In this document: in pieces, positions 11,691-23,730 of the stretch
How the letters are laid out: each line of letters begins with the position of its first letter
Position numbering within the stretch: the first letter of the stretch is position 1
Source: Actinomortierella ambigua
Taxonomy: Eukaryota > Mortierellomycota > Mortierellomycetes > Mortierellales > Mortierellaceae
Length of the DNA stretch: 64,000 bases
NCBI GenBank assembly: GCA_016098155.1
Contig: JAAAJB010000003.1
Span: forward strand, 99,748-163,747
Reading direction: 5' to 3'
Notes under the pieces: model-generated
The model's input: only the letters and a program-made list of their open reading frames with translations
Told to the model about the DNA's origin: nothing
The model's database searches: none
Position numbers and translations under genes: made by a program

Positions 11691-14600
11691 TCATACAAGG
11701 GGTTTGCGGGCATAGGTGACATAGATGGTCATATACGAGTCATAGTCCTCGGCAGCCTCCCGCTGCATCTCGGCCACGATCTCGCCGACCTGTTCTTCAT
11801 TCAAGTTTGCATACCGCGCCAATCGTCGCCGACAGACATCCAAGACCGCAAACACGTTTTGTTGCCACAGCTGACCCGTCCGGCCACCGCGTGCACCCAA
11901 TGGGATATTGTACTGCTTCAACGTCACCTGCTCCAACCCGGCCTTGGTCAACATGGCCGGCAACGAATGGATCGTGTCCGGATCGACCCCTTGCGACCGC
12001 AGCATATGCCGCAGCACCTGCATCACCTTGGCCGTTTGGGGACCGGCAGAATGGATCAGACAATCAGACTCGACCGACTCAAAGTAACCCCCGGGCTTCA
12101 TCACCCGCACGGCCTCGGCGATGGCCGATTCCCATTGTTCGGGGGTCAGCCCAAAGGAAAGATTGCGTTGGAAGACCACGTCAAAGCTGTTGGCGTCAAA
12201 GGTCGTGCCTGCGGTGATGTCCTGCTTGGAAAAGTGGCAGTTGCGCGGATGGATCGCTGTTGGGTAGATCGGCGCAATGTCGATCCCGTAGAACGATGCC
12301 TCCGGCATCTCTGTTGCCATATCCTAAAGGGAGGTCAAGGAAGAGATAGCAGGGGAGAGGGTAGAATAACAGCGTTAGAAACTAGAGTTTATCGAAGCAA
12401 CTCAAAAATGGAGAGGAAGAAGGGCGGCGGGGCGAGGGTATGTTTGTCAAGACAATACACTAGCTTTTGTTTCCAACTGCTAGAACATTATTGCATTGTT
12501 TTTTGTTTTGTGTCGTTTGCTTTTAAAAAAGTTGTCAGCAGTATTGCGATGGAAAATGGCAATCCTCTGTCGCAATCCACAATGTTGGAAAGTGTTGCTC
12601 CCTTTTCCTCGTCCCCATGATTAGAGTTGTCAAGCCCGAGAATGGAAAAATGCCCTTTTTTTAAGGTAGCTCAAGGTTGGTAGTTGTGTAATTCTGCTGA
12701 GTGAAGGTTTTCTTTTCTTTTTGTCCGGTCTTTTTGTCCAGAAGAATAAACGGGGTGGTAACCGTCGCCATTGGTGTGTGAAGAAGTATCTTTCGACTTG
12801 TGCATGTCACGCTTTTTTTTTGGACCATGACGCGAGTTTCGCGCATTTACGCAGACCCCGGGACTCCGTTCCCCCTCTCCAATTCATTGGTGCTTGCAAA
12901 GAATTTTGCCTTTGCGCCTTCCCCCCTTTCTCTTCCCATGGACACAGGCGGAGTCGATGGCAACAAAATAAGGAGGGGAGGGAAGGAGGAGGGGAGGGAG
13001 ACCCGGAAAAACGAAAGAATGCTTCAAGTCTCCGATTTCTCCTGTGCCAAATGCGTCTATCCCATCGGGTACGTGCGTGCAGAAGTGAAGAGGAGAGTAG
13101 ACTAGGAGATGCATGCTTGAAGTCTTATCGCGCCGAGCACTGCCACATCCCTGGCGTTCTTTTTTTTTAGGCACACCATTTCAATAAAAACGCACAGTCT
13201 CATTTTGGAGTTTGTGCTCCATGAGGTGTGCGTGTGTATTTGTTTTTCAGGGTCGTGCAAAAAAAAAGGCGAAGGGGGGAGTGAGCTTTGAGAGTTGTGC
13301 TTACCATGGTCCATGTTGCACCGCCACATCCTACATCCAGAACACGCCCCATCGATGGCAGAGGAACATGAAGATTTTTTTGCAGCGCTAGCTTGAGAAC
13401 ATAGTGTTGCAGGTGAAGTCTATATACATTGTAAAGAAAAGAAAAAAAAACGGTCGTACAACAAAAAGTAAAATGAGTGAGTGGTTTTGTTATTGACAAA
13501 TGGATGACAATATCATGCGTGCGAAGAGGGGATCCATAACAAATGACAAAATGAATCCCTTTGTCAACCCTTGTTTTTTTTGTTTCCTTCTTCGATGGCA
13601 TGTGAATGAACGAGTCTGTCGAGTGTAAGTGAAGATGAAAAAGAAGAAGGGCAGACTATTGCTTGTTCTCTCGCCTCATCCCTCCCCTCCCCTTAAACCT
13701 GGTCTAAGCACCGGAATGAAACACAAATGCTCTCCGACTACATCTCATCGTATAAAAGCTCTTCCCACACCTAGGCCTTGCGCGCTGCTGTGCTGTGTTC
13801 CCATGCAAGGTCAGTTGGGTGCATTTTTTTGGGCAAGATAGAAAGCGCGACACACCATTCACCCATCTCCACTCAACACTCTTTGCACGACCCTCATTTG
13901 TTTTTTTTTCGACCACCGACAGTGACGGACAGCCGACAGACGGTCTCAAACCACGGCGTACAAAGAAAAAAAAATATACAAGAACATTGCCCTCTCTCTC
14001 TTCTTCCTCTTTGCTGCGTTCATCGTGTGTCCATCGACTTCATAACACCCAACAGCCATCGCCTCCTTTTTTTTTCGGTCTTCCCCTCCCTACCTCCTGT
14101 GATGCATGTGCTCCCACCAAACTGCAGCACCGCAGTGCATAAAGTGTCGAATAGAAATGAAAAACAAGAGTACATGTGAGGAAGGAGGTCTGTTGGGGTG
14201 GGTAGGGGGAGTGAAAGGGCGTAGCAAAAAAACCACTGGCTGACTCGACATCGCGCAAGCGATTTGACAAAAATGGGACATCAGGACAGAAAGTCATGTT
14301 ACACACATCTGGTCCATCCCAACTCAAAAACTGGGCCTTTTTTGTGTTATGCTTTTAACAACCTTTTTCCTTGACAACACCAGCGTGATCGTCGTCAACT
14401 CTGTGTTTTTTTTGGGGGGGGGGGGATGTGAGGAATTGGGGTGATTGAGGAAGAGGAAAGAGCTACAACAATAATCAACAAGGAATATAGCCCCCAACCA
14501 CTCGTCAACTTTTTTTTTTCCATAATTGCATCCACCCTAAACTCAATAGCAATGTACTGCGACCTTTGTATAATTCGTCTCGCGCCAATATGGACAAGCT

Positions 14601-15308
14601 ACTCCTCCACATGAGTGGTCGGATGTAGAAGTGGGAAAAATAATAATATAAAAAAGAGCTGGTCCCTGTAGAAGATAAAATCTGGGCCGCCTTCCAGTCG
14701 ACGTGTTGCACTGGGCTGTTGTTTGGACGTGGTAATGTGGTGGTGGTGGCAATAGGGCTGTCGGGAACAGCAAGATAAAGAGAGGCTGAGCATGCAAATG
14801 TCGTTACACATTTGAGGGTGGACCAAGCCAGAAAAGTGGAGTAGTACAAATGATATGATTGTCCTTTGAGAGAGAAAAAGAGAGAAGAGATCGGGAATCG
14901 AAAAAGGTTGCTTTGACACACTTGCCCACCACATCCCCACAACATTGACAGACGCCAAACTCAAGAGAAAGTGGTGAGTGGGAAAAAAAAAGAGGGAAGT
15001 GTGTGTGTGAAAGACAAAGAAAGGGGGGGGGGGGGCGAGGAAGTAACTTCGACCCTGAAAGGCATTGCATTGACCACCGTGTTCCCACAGACAAATAGAC
15101 AGAAAGCTCGCGGGCTATCTCTAGCCCTCCTCGGTCCTCATCCTTCCCCCCCCCCCCTTTTTTTTATTTATTTCATCGCAACACAGGAAATCAGGGCATG
15201 TGTGCTTGGTCGCGCACCGAGGACGAAAAACAACCGACCTTTGGATAGAAACAAGAAAAAGGGTGGGATGGCGCATTTTTCTCATCTAGCCCATGCCCCT
15301 CCACCTTT

Positions 15309-15361
<53 letters not shown>

Positions 15362-15827
15362 ATATATGTGCGTGTCCGCCTGAGAGAAGAAGAGAGGAGA
15401 CTTACCGATCAATCTCCTCGCTGTCGCACGGAAGGACATAGCGTGAGGATGCATGGTTGTGATACTTGCGACCATAGAGGTAGCGAAACTCTGGAACTGT
15501 TTCGTCTACTTCGGGATGACTTGGCAGGCTGGTCGACATGTGGGTTGTGCCGCTGTGGGAGGATGGAGGATGGCGCGGAGAAGGGCACTCGCCCGAGCTG
15601 TTGGAGTTGGCACTGTTACCAGATGCTGAGGCTCGGCGCGACTTTCTCCGCGAGATTGCCTTTGTGAAGCCGTTATTGTGTAGTGCATTGAGGTGGTGCT
15701 GAAAGTCTGGATAAATGTGTGAGATGGATGAGTGTTTAGAGTGTTTTGAGGTGGGTGAAGTAGGTGGGGTGGGTGAGGTTGGTGTGGGAGGCTCGGAGTG
15801 GGCCAAGGTTGAACTGGAAGTGCCCAT
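11691..15827 (-). CDS. SAM-dependent methyltransferase with very long introns
   Basis: Three exons join in phase on the minus strand: 15827-15406, 13419-13305 and 12323-11691, giving 389 residues. The introns are 1986 bp and 981 bp, with GTAAGT/GTAAGC donors and TAG acceptors. Exon 1 encodes a Ser/Thr/Pro-rich N-terminus and then the fungal motif FRYLYGRKYHN...LPCDSEEIDR. Exon 2 gives LHLQHYVLKLAL and SAM-binding motif I, RVLDVGCGGATWTM. Exon 3 continues DMATEMPEASFYGIDIAP (acidic end of beta-2), FDVVFQRNLSFGL, and VMKPGGYFESVE, a class I Rossmann methyltransferase. The order matches secondary-metabolism/LaeA-like or lipid methyltransferases of fungi, but the substrate cannot be read. The protein begins MGTSSS, which fits an N-myristoylation signal; that is inference. 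Exon 1 is easily missed because of its distance from the rest. Confidence 0.85.
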
Positions 15828-18800
15828 CGTGTGATGGATGTATACGTTTGTAAGAAAAAGGAGGAGAGTAAATCGCTGCGGGGAGGAGGAGGGGGGTAAA
15901 GGAGAAGAGCCAGAAAAGATTGATAGAAAGAGAAAGAGAGAAAGAGATGGATGGAGGAGAAGTGCGTTGATGTGGAGAAGAAAGAGGGCCGTTTCAGGGG
16001 CTCAACTGATTTAAACAACACAAATTCAACGGCTCCAGGGGGAGTGAGGTGATAGGGAGTTGAGTCAAGTCGAGAATGAGAGAGGAATGCACCAACAAGA
16101 CGCAATGGAGTGGAATGTAGCAAAGTGAGAGAGTGAGAGTGAGAGAACAAGTGAGAGAAGAAGAAGAAGACAAAGAAGAGGAAGAAGAAGGGGGAGAAGA
16201 GGAAGAAAGAAGAAGGGAGGTGGGGGAGGGTATCTCGTCTATTTGTATTTCAAACGCAAATGGGGAGGGAAGACACCCATTGAATTGAGGCGACAACATT
16301 TACAATAATACCACTACCATAACTTCCACCCTTCCTCTTGTTTTTTTTGGCGGGCCCAGAGACAGCGAGAGAAAAAAGAGCTGCAAAAATAGTTAGCGGC
16401 AGAAAGAAGAACAAGAACAAAAAAAAGAGAGGGAAAAGAGGCACAGCACAGCATCAACATTGCACAAAGAGCGTTCTTCTCACTCATCTGTCCTGCCCCA
16501 TTCCCTCTTTCCATTCCCCCTGTCGCAACACTCGACAAGAGAAGCAGACAGCAGAAGACCAGACGACCTAGAAAAAAGAGTACATCCACAGGCTAGAAGG
16601 ATAAAAAAGAAATGAACAACAGCAACAACAACAACGCAAAAAATAAGAAAAAAAACAATGAGCAAGAGCAACCAGCCTAGAAAAAGAAAAGTCACCAACC
16701 ACGGAGCAGACCTTCTCTCCTCCGCCAACCAACCAACCCTCCTACCGCCCAAAACAAACCAGCCCAGAGCGATGGATGCAGTGAGCCAAAGAGACAAAAA
16801 AAGAAGAATGAAAGAATGAAAGAATGAAAAACAGATACAGTCCTTTGGTATCGTATGCCAGCTTGCTTGCTTGCTGACTTGCTTGCCACCCTCTTCGCCA
16901 ATTCCTCTTTATCATCGTGAGCTCTACATGGATGAGTAGGATCGTCGAGATGTCTGTGGGGTGAGATGCGGGCGGGTGTAATTATTATATGTCCGCCTCC
17001 CCTGTTGGTGAGCAGTCTACAAGATGTCTGTCTGCTGGATGTGGAGACGGTGGGGGAGAGAGAAACAAAAAAACAATCCAGCTGTGGAGAGTGGCGAAAC
17101 CTACCACCCAATCCCGCCCCAACCCAACCACCTTCTCCCCCCTTCTGTGGCTCTCCACATCTCACCCTTCTGCTGGCTCTCCGTCTCTCTGTCCTCCACA
17201 CAACATACACACACACACATACGTACATACAGCTTGCAGAAGGGTTGCTTGACTGCCGAAACATCTGATTCCCCATGCCAACAACAATCCCAGCTCCATA
17301 CATAGCCCTATCCATATTATTGTTTCCCCTTCCCCCCACCCTCTTCCAAAGAGCTTTCCCGGACCTGGTCACTCACCTCACTTTTTTTTCTCTTTGCAAG
17401 TACCTTCCCTCTTCTTTCTCTCTCTCCCTTTCTCTCTCTCTCTCTCTCTCGCCCAACTTCTCAGCCTTCCCCCCCCCCCCCCCCCCATCCTCACCCCACA
17501 CCACCCCACATCTCCCCCCCCCCTTCCCCCCCCCCCCCTCTCCCCCCCCACGTCCCAGCCCTCCCCCCCCCCCCCAAACTAAAATTACTTCAAAGCACCC
17601 AAAAGTACAACCTGACCCGTTTTTTGGGTTGCTCTTCAAGGACGATCACCTCTCCCTCCCCCCATCGACGACTGTACATGGAATGTACCCTTGTTAAAAC
17701 AAGATCTTCAGTGAGCACTATTATTCACTCGCCGATCCTAAATGGCTCCCTATTCCGGTAGCAATAAGTTCTGTGGGCTACTCAAGTCCCTACATCAGAG
17801 GACATGGGACGCAATATAGGGTGGGAAAGCCATCAATCCTCAGGTGAACACAAAAACCGCACAAGCTCCTTCTTGCCTTTCCGTTCCTGCCTCATGCCGC
17901 TTTTCTCCTCCTTTCTCTTTCTCGGCGTCCTCTATGCTGGCTCCTTGTTCATCGGGTCTTTTTTTTTTAATTATTATAATTGTCATTGCTTAGCGCTGCA
18001 TTATGCGTTCTGCTGTCGCAATCAAGTGTGCTACCATCTGATTCGTTCAGCCTCTTCTCTCCATCTCTCATGTTTTCACTCTCGTCTGTCTACGGAGACA
18101 ATAATAATGCAAACGCGCTAGCACGAAGAGGCTGGAGGGGAAGGAGTGCGATCGAACAGAATGCTGCTTATGCGAGGATGTTTTCCTGTTTGGCAGGTGT
18201 CTGTCACACCTGTCTAGCTGTGGTGACAAGGAAGGAAGGACCTTTTCCATTAGCCTTCTGCTCTCATTGGCTTTTCCAGTCCTCTCCTTTTCTCTTCTCT
18301 CTCACTCACTCACGAGTGCATGCTCATCTATGCCACAGGTAGAAAAGGGGTGCTCACGACCCAGAGGTGTTCGTATCCCAAAAAGCACATTACGCCATCC
18401 AGTAGTCTTCTCTCCCCAATTTTGGTGAGGTCCAATACCAAAACACATTGGCAAGCTGCATGGCTGCATGGCTGACCTGGCTGGATGGTGGAGTGGGGAA
18501 AAGAAAAAAGAGAGAGCCATCTGCTTTCCCAACTCGGTCAATTATGGTGTTGTCGGGATCCTTCTCTCCCCCAAAACAGAAGACGACTTGTCTCTCCTAC
18601 ATACACTTTCCTGAACATACTTTTTTTTTCTGCATGCGCATGCACAGTGACAGAGACAACATCTCAGCCAAAGAACACAGAAACCCAAATTATCGATGCA
18701 ACCTTACCGAGTCACTTGACCCTGCCTTCAAGGGGGGGGGGAGAAAGGGATGGATGCCCTTGTGGAGCACGTTACACTGTCCGACGAAAAAAGCTTAAGG

Positions 18801-19923
18801 CTGGAGGACCATTTCTGTTGTCTCTTCATTCACAGACTGGTTTTATCGATTCCCTCGCATCGTCCTTCCATAACGACCATTGGAAGGGACTCTTCCCATC
18901 TTTCTCTGTTATACTAGGTCGTTCTTACAAGTTCAAGTTAAAAAATAAAAAAAGATGGGCTACATGACGTCTTGAAAAAAAAGGGGGGGGGGATTGTATA
19001 TATTTTTTTCTCTCTCCCCTTCTCTTCCGAGATCAGGCAAGAACACGCCCCAAGTGACGAATCATACGAAAGCAATTAGGACCATTGTTGGACAAAAGGC
19101 GGGACATTTTCGTGAAGGTGTTACAAAAGAAAAACCATATCGTGCCCCACCTCGAGGGGCACAGTTCGTGCCTTGTTTGGGGAGAACGTTCCCTCAGTGG
19201 TCAGAAAACAATATCCATACCCTTTGGTGGCAACATGAATAACCTCAGGGGTTCAAGAGAGCCTCTTCAGTGCACAGCCTAATGTTCTCTCTCTCTCTCT
19301 CTCTCTCTCTCTATTGCAACGTGGCATGTAGACCATCCATCTCTGCTATCGTGTCAAATGTGGTGATTACGTATCATGGTGGGCACCCATGCTTAATCAC
19401 TTCACTCACTCGGAGGTCAGCAGACAGGTAAAGGGCGTTGACTGTCGCGCCTGGTTGTCTTTCTCGCTCAACCACACTCTTGAGACGTCTCATGCCATGA
19501 AGCATTGGGATGAGCCATAGACATATCCAAGCATGCCATGCCATATTAATCCTAATTTAAGGCAGTGTGGTTAGCCTCGGGGTGCCTTGCAGTTTTGTAG
19601 CTACATATTTAGAGGATCGATGTAGAATGACCGCGTGGTGCCGCAGGAAAGCGGAGTATGGTAGAGGTATAAGGGGTGATGAAATGCCTTTCAACGGCCC
19701 CAGTGAGTGCGAAAAGCCAGATAGGTAGATTTATAAAGCTTCTTAAACTATGCATCACATAAGACGAGGAATGGTGGAATGGCACACGTCTTGTGACTTT
19801 TGGGTACCTTTTTTTTTTGTGCAAGGGTCCTCTTATTTCTTCCCGTTCCTTCCTTACCAACACTCGTCTCCTTCATTGCCCCTTCTCCCAGCAACAACAA
19901 CATCAATAACAACAACACTTGGC
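15828..19923. other. Gene-free simple-sequence desert, 4.1 kb
   Basis: I see no supportable gene. The region contains GA-rich tracts (16130-16225), a GCTT run near 16860-16885, CT runs (17425-17450), a C-dominated block with several runs of ten or more C (17469-17574), and a second CT run (19284-19312). Open frames are products of low complexity. The part just before 19924 presumably contains the ATG15 promoter; the (CAA)n-rich sequence from about 19893 to 19918 looks like 5' UTR. Confidence 0.5.
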
Positions 19924-21956
19924 ATGCGACCGTCCATCCCGCTCTTACTCACCGCATGCATGCTCACATGCGCCTCTGGTGCATTGCCAGAGCCTCATGC
20001 CCACGCGGACCGTCACCACCAAGGCAACGACGACGCATTCATTCCACCTCCACAAGGGCAAGAACGTCCATCGCAACAGTGGTCATTCCGCATGCCATGG
20101 CTACGTAACCCATCCAGTCAACAGCCAGCACCACCAAATCCACCACCACGACCACCACGACCAACACGATACCGTCAAACCTTCCAACTCGCCCACGTGT
20201 TCGCTCATGGCGCGCCAGGGTCCAAATACCACCGAGTCTTCCGGCACCTGGCTGTCGATGCCCGCGTCCGCCAGGAGATGGCGCACGCCCGCACAGCGTG
20301 GATTCGACAACAAGAGATGGAGATGGCCAAAGCGTATAGAGGTCCACAAGACATTACAGGGCCACGGCCACGGCCACGGCCACTGCAGCGCCTATGGGAC
20401 ACCCCGACTGACCACAATGGGTGGGAGTATGGTGCCCAGGCCGTCGAGGTGGACCCCGCCTCCATCGACCCTACTACCAATGCTACTATTACCCCTATGA
20501 GCAAGCTTGCCACGTTTCCATGGCCTTGGCCACGTATGCCGGATGTCAAAGACCATGAGACGGTCAAGTCGCTGGCGCGGATGGCGCTGGATTGCTATGT
20601 GGATCCGGCGCGGCAGGGATGGGTCGATATCGGGGATCCGTGGGATGTCGGGATGGACATTGGGTGGATGGAGACAGGGTTGCGCGGGTATGTGTTTGAG
20701 TCGGAGGACAAGGAGACGGTCATTGTCGGGATCAAGGGCACGAGCTTGAAGCTGTTCGGAACCGGAGGCGGACCTACGGGTAATAACGACAAGATGAACG
20801 TAAGCTTATCGCTTTTTTGTTGTTGTTGTTGTTGTTGTTTTGTGGGATTTCTCGATTGGATCGTTGCATGGTCAGGGGTAGAAGCAGGGGAGGGGTGAGG
20901 GGTTGGAGAAAGGCGCAGAGTACGGAACCACATTTTTTTCTACTATTTAGTTACTCACATTGGTCTTTTTTTCTGGTATATAAAAAAAAATAGGACAATA
21001 AGATGTTCTCATGCTGCTGTGGAAAAGTCGATAGGACATGGTGGAGTGTTTGCGGGTGCTACAAGGGCGGCAATCAATGTGACCAACAATGCCTGGTGGA
21101 CGATCTCACCAAGGATCGCGACAGCACAGAGAGCTACGTGGGCGTTGGATTGGTAAGTCCAAGAAGAGAATATAAAAAAAAAAAGGATGAGTCAGGATTG
21201 ACCTTTCAGCCCCTTGTATCAACCCACTGCATACTCGTATGTTGGCGAGACTCCGTCCCACATAGTCCTTACCGGAATACATTTCTCCTTCTCTCCCTTT
21301 TAATTGTACTTTTCATTAGAGAGTGATGGACGCTATTCAACGCACCTTTCCGAAAGCGAAAAACATTTGGTTGACGGGACATTCGCTTGGAGGTAGCGTG
21401 GCATCGATGCTCGGCATCACGCGTGACTTGCCAGTCGTAGCCTTCCAGGCCCCTGGCGACCGACTCTATGGGGAGCGCACACAACTTGTCAAGCCCGGCC
21501 TTACGCCATCGCAGCTGGCCAAGTACCCAGTCTGGCATATCGGTCCAACTGGTAAAGAAATATGAATCTATACTCAATTTTTTTATCTCCCTCTAGATCA
21601 CGCGAAAGCTAGAAAAGAAGAGAAGGTGTTTGCTGGGTTTCACTGACCTCTGCTCTCAATTTTGTTTTATATGGCATTATTTAGCGGACCCGATCTATAT
21701 GGGAACATGCAATGGACCGACATCGACATGCTATACGGCCGGGTATGCGATGGAGTCTCGGTGTCACCTGGGCAAGGTATGTCGGTACGACACGGTTGGC
21801 GAGCTTGGATGGCATCAAGGGATCCAGCACCATACGATCCTGGCGTTTATTGATGTCGTCGATAAGTGGCAAAACCTGACCAAGGGCCGTGAGACGGTGC
21901 CCCCATGTGAGGCACAGGGCGAGTGTGAAGACTGTACTCAATGGGAGTATGTGTAG
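19924..21956 (+). CDS. ATG15: ATG15-like autophagic lipase (class 3 lipase fold)
   Basis: Four exons in phase: 19924-20799, 20994-21152, 21320-21551 and 21685-21956, giving 512 residues. ATG15 is the vacuolar phospholipase that breaks down autophagic and Cvt body membranes. The match is strong: ETVIVGIKGTSLKLFG, then GNNDKMNDNKMFSCCCGKVDRTW across the first splice, the nucleophile elbow TGHSLGGSVA (Ser about 367), and ADPIYMGTCNGPTSTCYTAGYAMESRCH with Cys pairs. The catalytic His is probably that of QHHTI near the C-terminus and the Asp that of QAPGDRL. Residues 1-20 look like a cleavable signal peptide or signal anchor, followed by a Pro/Arg/His-rich linker. Family members usually carry an N-terminal membrane anchor and enter multivesicular bodies. 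The frame continues upstream to 19750, but the hydrophobic segment right after the ATG at 19924 favours that start. Confidence 0.9.
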
Positions 21957-23151
21957 TAGTCTTTGTAGTAGTATCCATCCAAAAAGAAAGTACTACCCAC
22001 TTTGTGTGTCAGGACAGCAATGCTCCGATGGGAGAGGCATTCCCTCACAAGACGAAGAAAAAATGAAACCTGCCCAGTCAAGATTTTATGTTGTTCTCGC
22101 CTCTGTAGTTGATGGCCACCAATGGGATAGGCTGGAAGTCACACTACGCGCGAAAAAAAGAAAAAAGCAATGGGGGGGGGACACAACAAGATAAGAGTAG
22201 GCGCATATGCCCTAATGATATGCACAGTATACTAGTAGACTACTAGGGGCGATGTTTAATAATATTATCCAGAGCAAAATCCGAGGCAAGCGAACGTGCA
22301 TCAATCCGTGTCACCATTGTAGACAGAGAGAAGAGGGATTTATGCTCGTTCTTGTTATTTTTTCTTTTATTTTATATTGTATAGAATTTTTTTTGGTTAC
22401 TTTGGGCTATGTGTACAGCAAGGAATTGCATGAAAAAAAAAAGAAAGATAAGGGAAACAACAGATGGTATGGCGATCATGAGGACACCACAAGGGAAAAA
22501 AAAAATCACCTCTCCCTCCCCCCAAATAGTCTTTCACTGCATCATCAAGAAAAAAATGTACACAGTGGGCATTATTTCTCCCTCGCAGGAGACAAAAGGA
22601 AGGGAAGGGGGTGGGTGGAGGTAAGGTGAGGACACTCCACTGGCATGATATCCATCCACTCATCCATCTTGGATGCGATCTCCTGCGCGTTTACTGCCAC
22701 GCTAGTCGACGCAATATCAGTGGGCAATACCGACACACGAGGGGGGAAGTGAGGTACCAAAAACCAGGAGTGGAGTGGGAATATAATGTGGAGAAACAAA
22801 AAGACAAGTCATGAAAAGGGTGCTCTGTGTGTGGCCAGGGGGGTTTCCAACAACAAAAACGTAGCGAGCAGCGAAACCAACAAAGAAAAAAAAAAGGCTA
22901 TCTGGAGGTTTGAGCTACTGCTGCTGCTTACTGCTATATACACAAGTCTTTTACCGCCTTACGACGGCAAAGGCTAGAAAAGGGGAGGGGGGGAGGAGAA
23001 AGGGGTAAGATGGAGACAGAGAGATGGCGAGAAGAACCAAGTGCGGCGCCTCCCTCTCTCTCTATCTCTCTTTCTCTCTCTCTTTCCCACCCTCCGGGCA
23101 AAGGGAAGGAGGATAATTGGAGTGGTTTTTTTTTCTTTCTTTTCGGGCACC
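21957..23151. other. Intergenic stretch between convergent genes
   Basis: About 1.2 kb between the end of ATG15 (plus) and the end of a minus-strand gene. It is A/T-rich with poly-A and poly-T blocks (22335-22395, 22430-22460, 22880-22895) and a CT-rich patch just past the Cys-rich gene's stop (23051-23095). No gene is seen. Confidence 0.45.
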
Positions 23152-23730
23152 TCAACAGTCGCAAGAGTAGCTGCATGCGCATCCGACGCCCGATCCTCCG
23201 CAAGCGCACGAGGACGAGTGCTGCATAAAGACTCGGCCCGTGTCGCGGTACTCAAAGGAAGCTCTACGCTGGGGTGGCGAGTGCATGATGGTGGATCCGA
23301 TGAGCGAGGGTTCACGCAGGACGGTGGTCGGGGTGGTCGGCGACACAGGCTGCAGACCACCCTCCTGCGAGATGGAGGATGTGCGGCGAAGGATCTGCGC
23401 CGGGTGAGTTGTGATGCTGGTGAGGGACGCCCGAGAGGTCTGCTGGTCGCTGCTCCGTGGCTGGACCGAGTTGAGGCTGACCGAGTTCATCAGGACCGAA
23501 ACGTTGTTACTATTGTTATTGTTGTTATTGTTGCCAGCGGAGGAAGGGGACAGGCCAAAGAAGGACCGCTGCTCAGCATCGGCATCGGCCAGGATGTTGG
23601 CTGGTGGGCGGTTCATGGTGCAGTCCTCGCACGGGCACGACCACTGGGCGTCATATGAAGAGAAGGACAGGGTGTTGTGTGGCATCTTGGAATGCACACA
23701 GGTCGAGTCAGGCTGGTCATAGGTTGTCAT
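23152..23730 (-). CDS. Unknown protein with cysteine-rich ends
   Basis: One exon of 192 residues; I do not recognise the family. The N-terminal 40 residues contain WSCPCEDCTMNRPP, a CxCxxC cluster. The middle is Ser/Thr/Asn/Pro-rich with a short Asn run and RRTSS and RRASF motifs that fit basophilic kinase sites. The last 21 residues are cysteine-dense: CACGGSGVGCACSYSCDC ends at the stop codon. Paired CxC spacing of this kind is seen in copper-binding tails (copper-fist activators, metallothioneins), so soft-metal binding is a reasonable guess and no more. The start ATG at 23730 follows CA-rich leader sequence. Two other frames are open over the same bases, which lowers certainty, but the in-frame Asn run and the Cys pattern favour this one. 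Confidence 0.55.
   Translation of the reverse strand: MTTYDQPDSTCVHSKMPHNTLSFSSYDAQWSCPCEDCTMNRPPANILADADAEQRSFFGLSPSSAGNNNNNNNSNNVSVLMNSVSLNSVQPRSSDQQTSRASLTSITTHPAQILRRTSSISQEGGLQPVSPTTPTTVLREPSLIGSTIMHSPPQRRASFEYRDTGRVFMQHSSSCACGGSGVGCACSYSCDC

Noticed and set aside
15506..16150. Minus-strand 214-codon frame overlapping the first methyltransferase exon
   Set aside because: It is a shadow frame; the methyltransferase frame has the conserved motif and an in-phase donor.
16692..17372. Minus-strand open frame of 226 codons
   Set aside because: It is made of low-complexity and microsatellite translations (VCVCVYVV and similar) with no domain and no splice logic.
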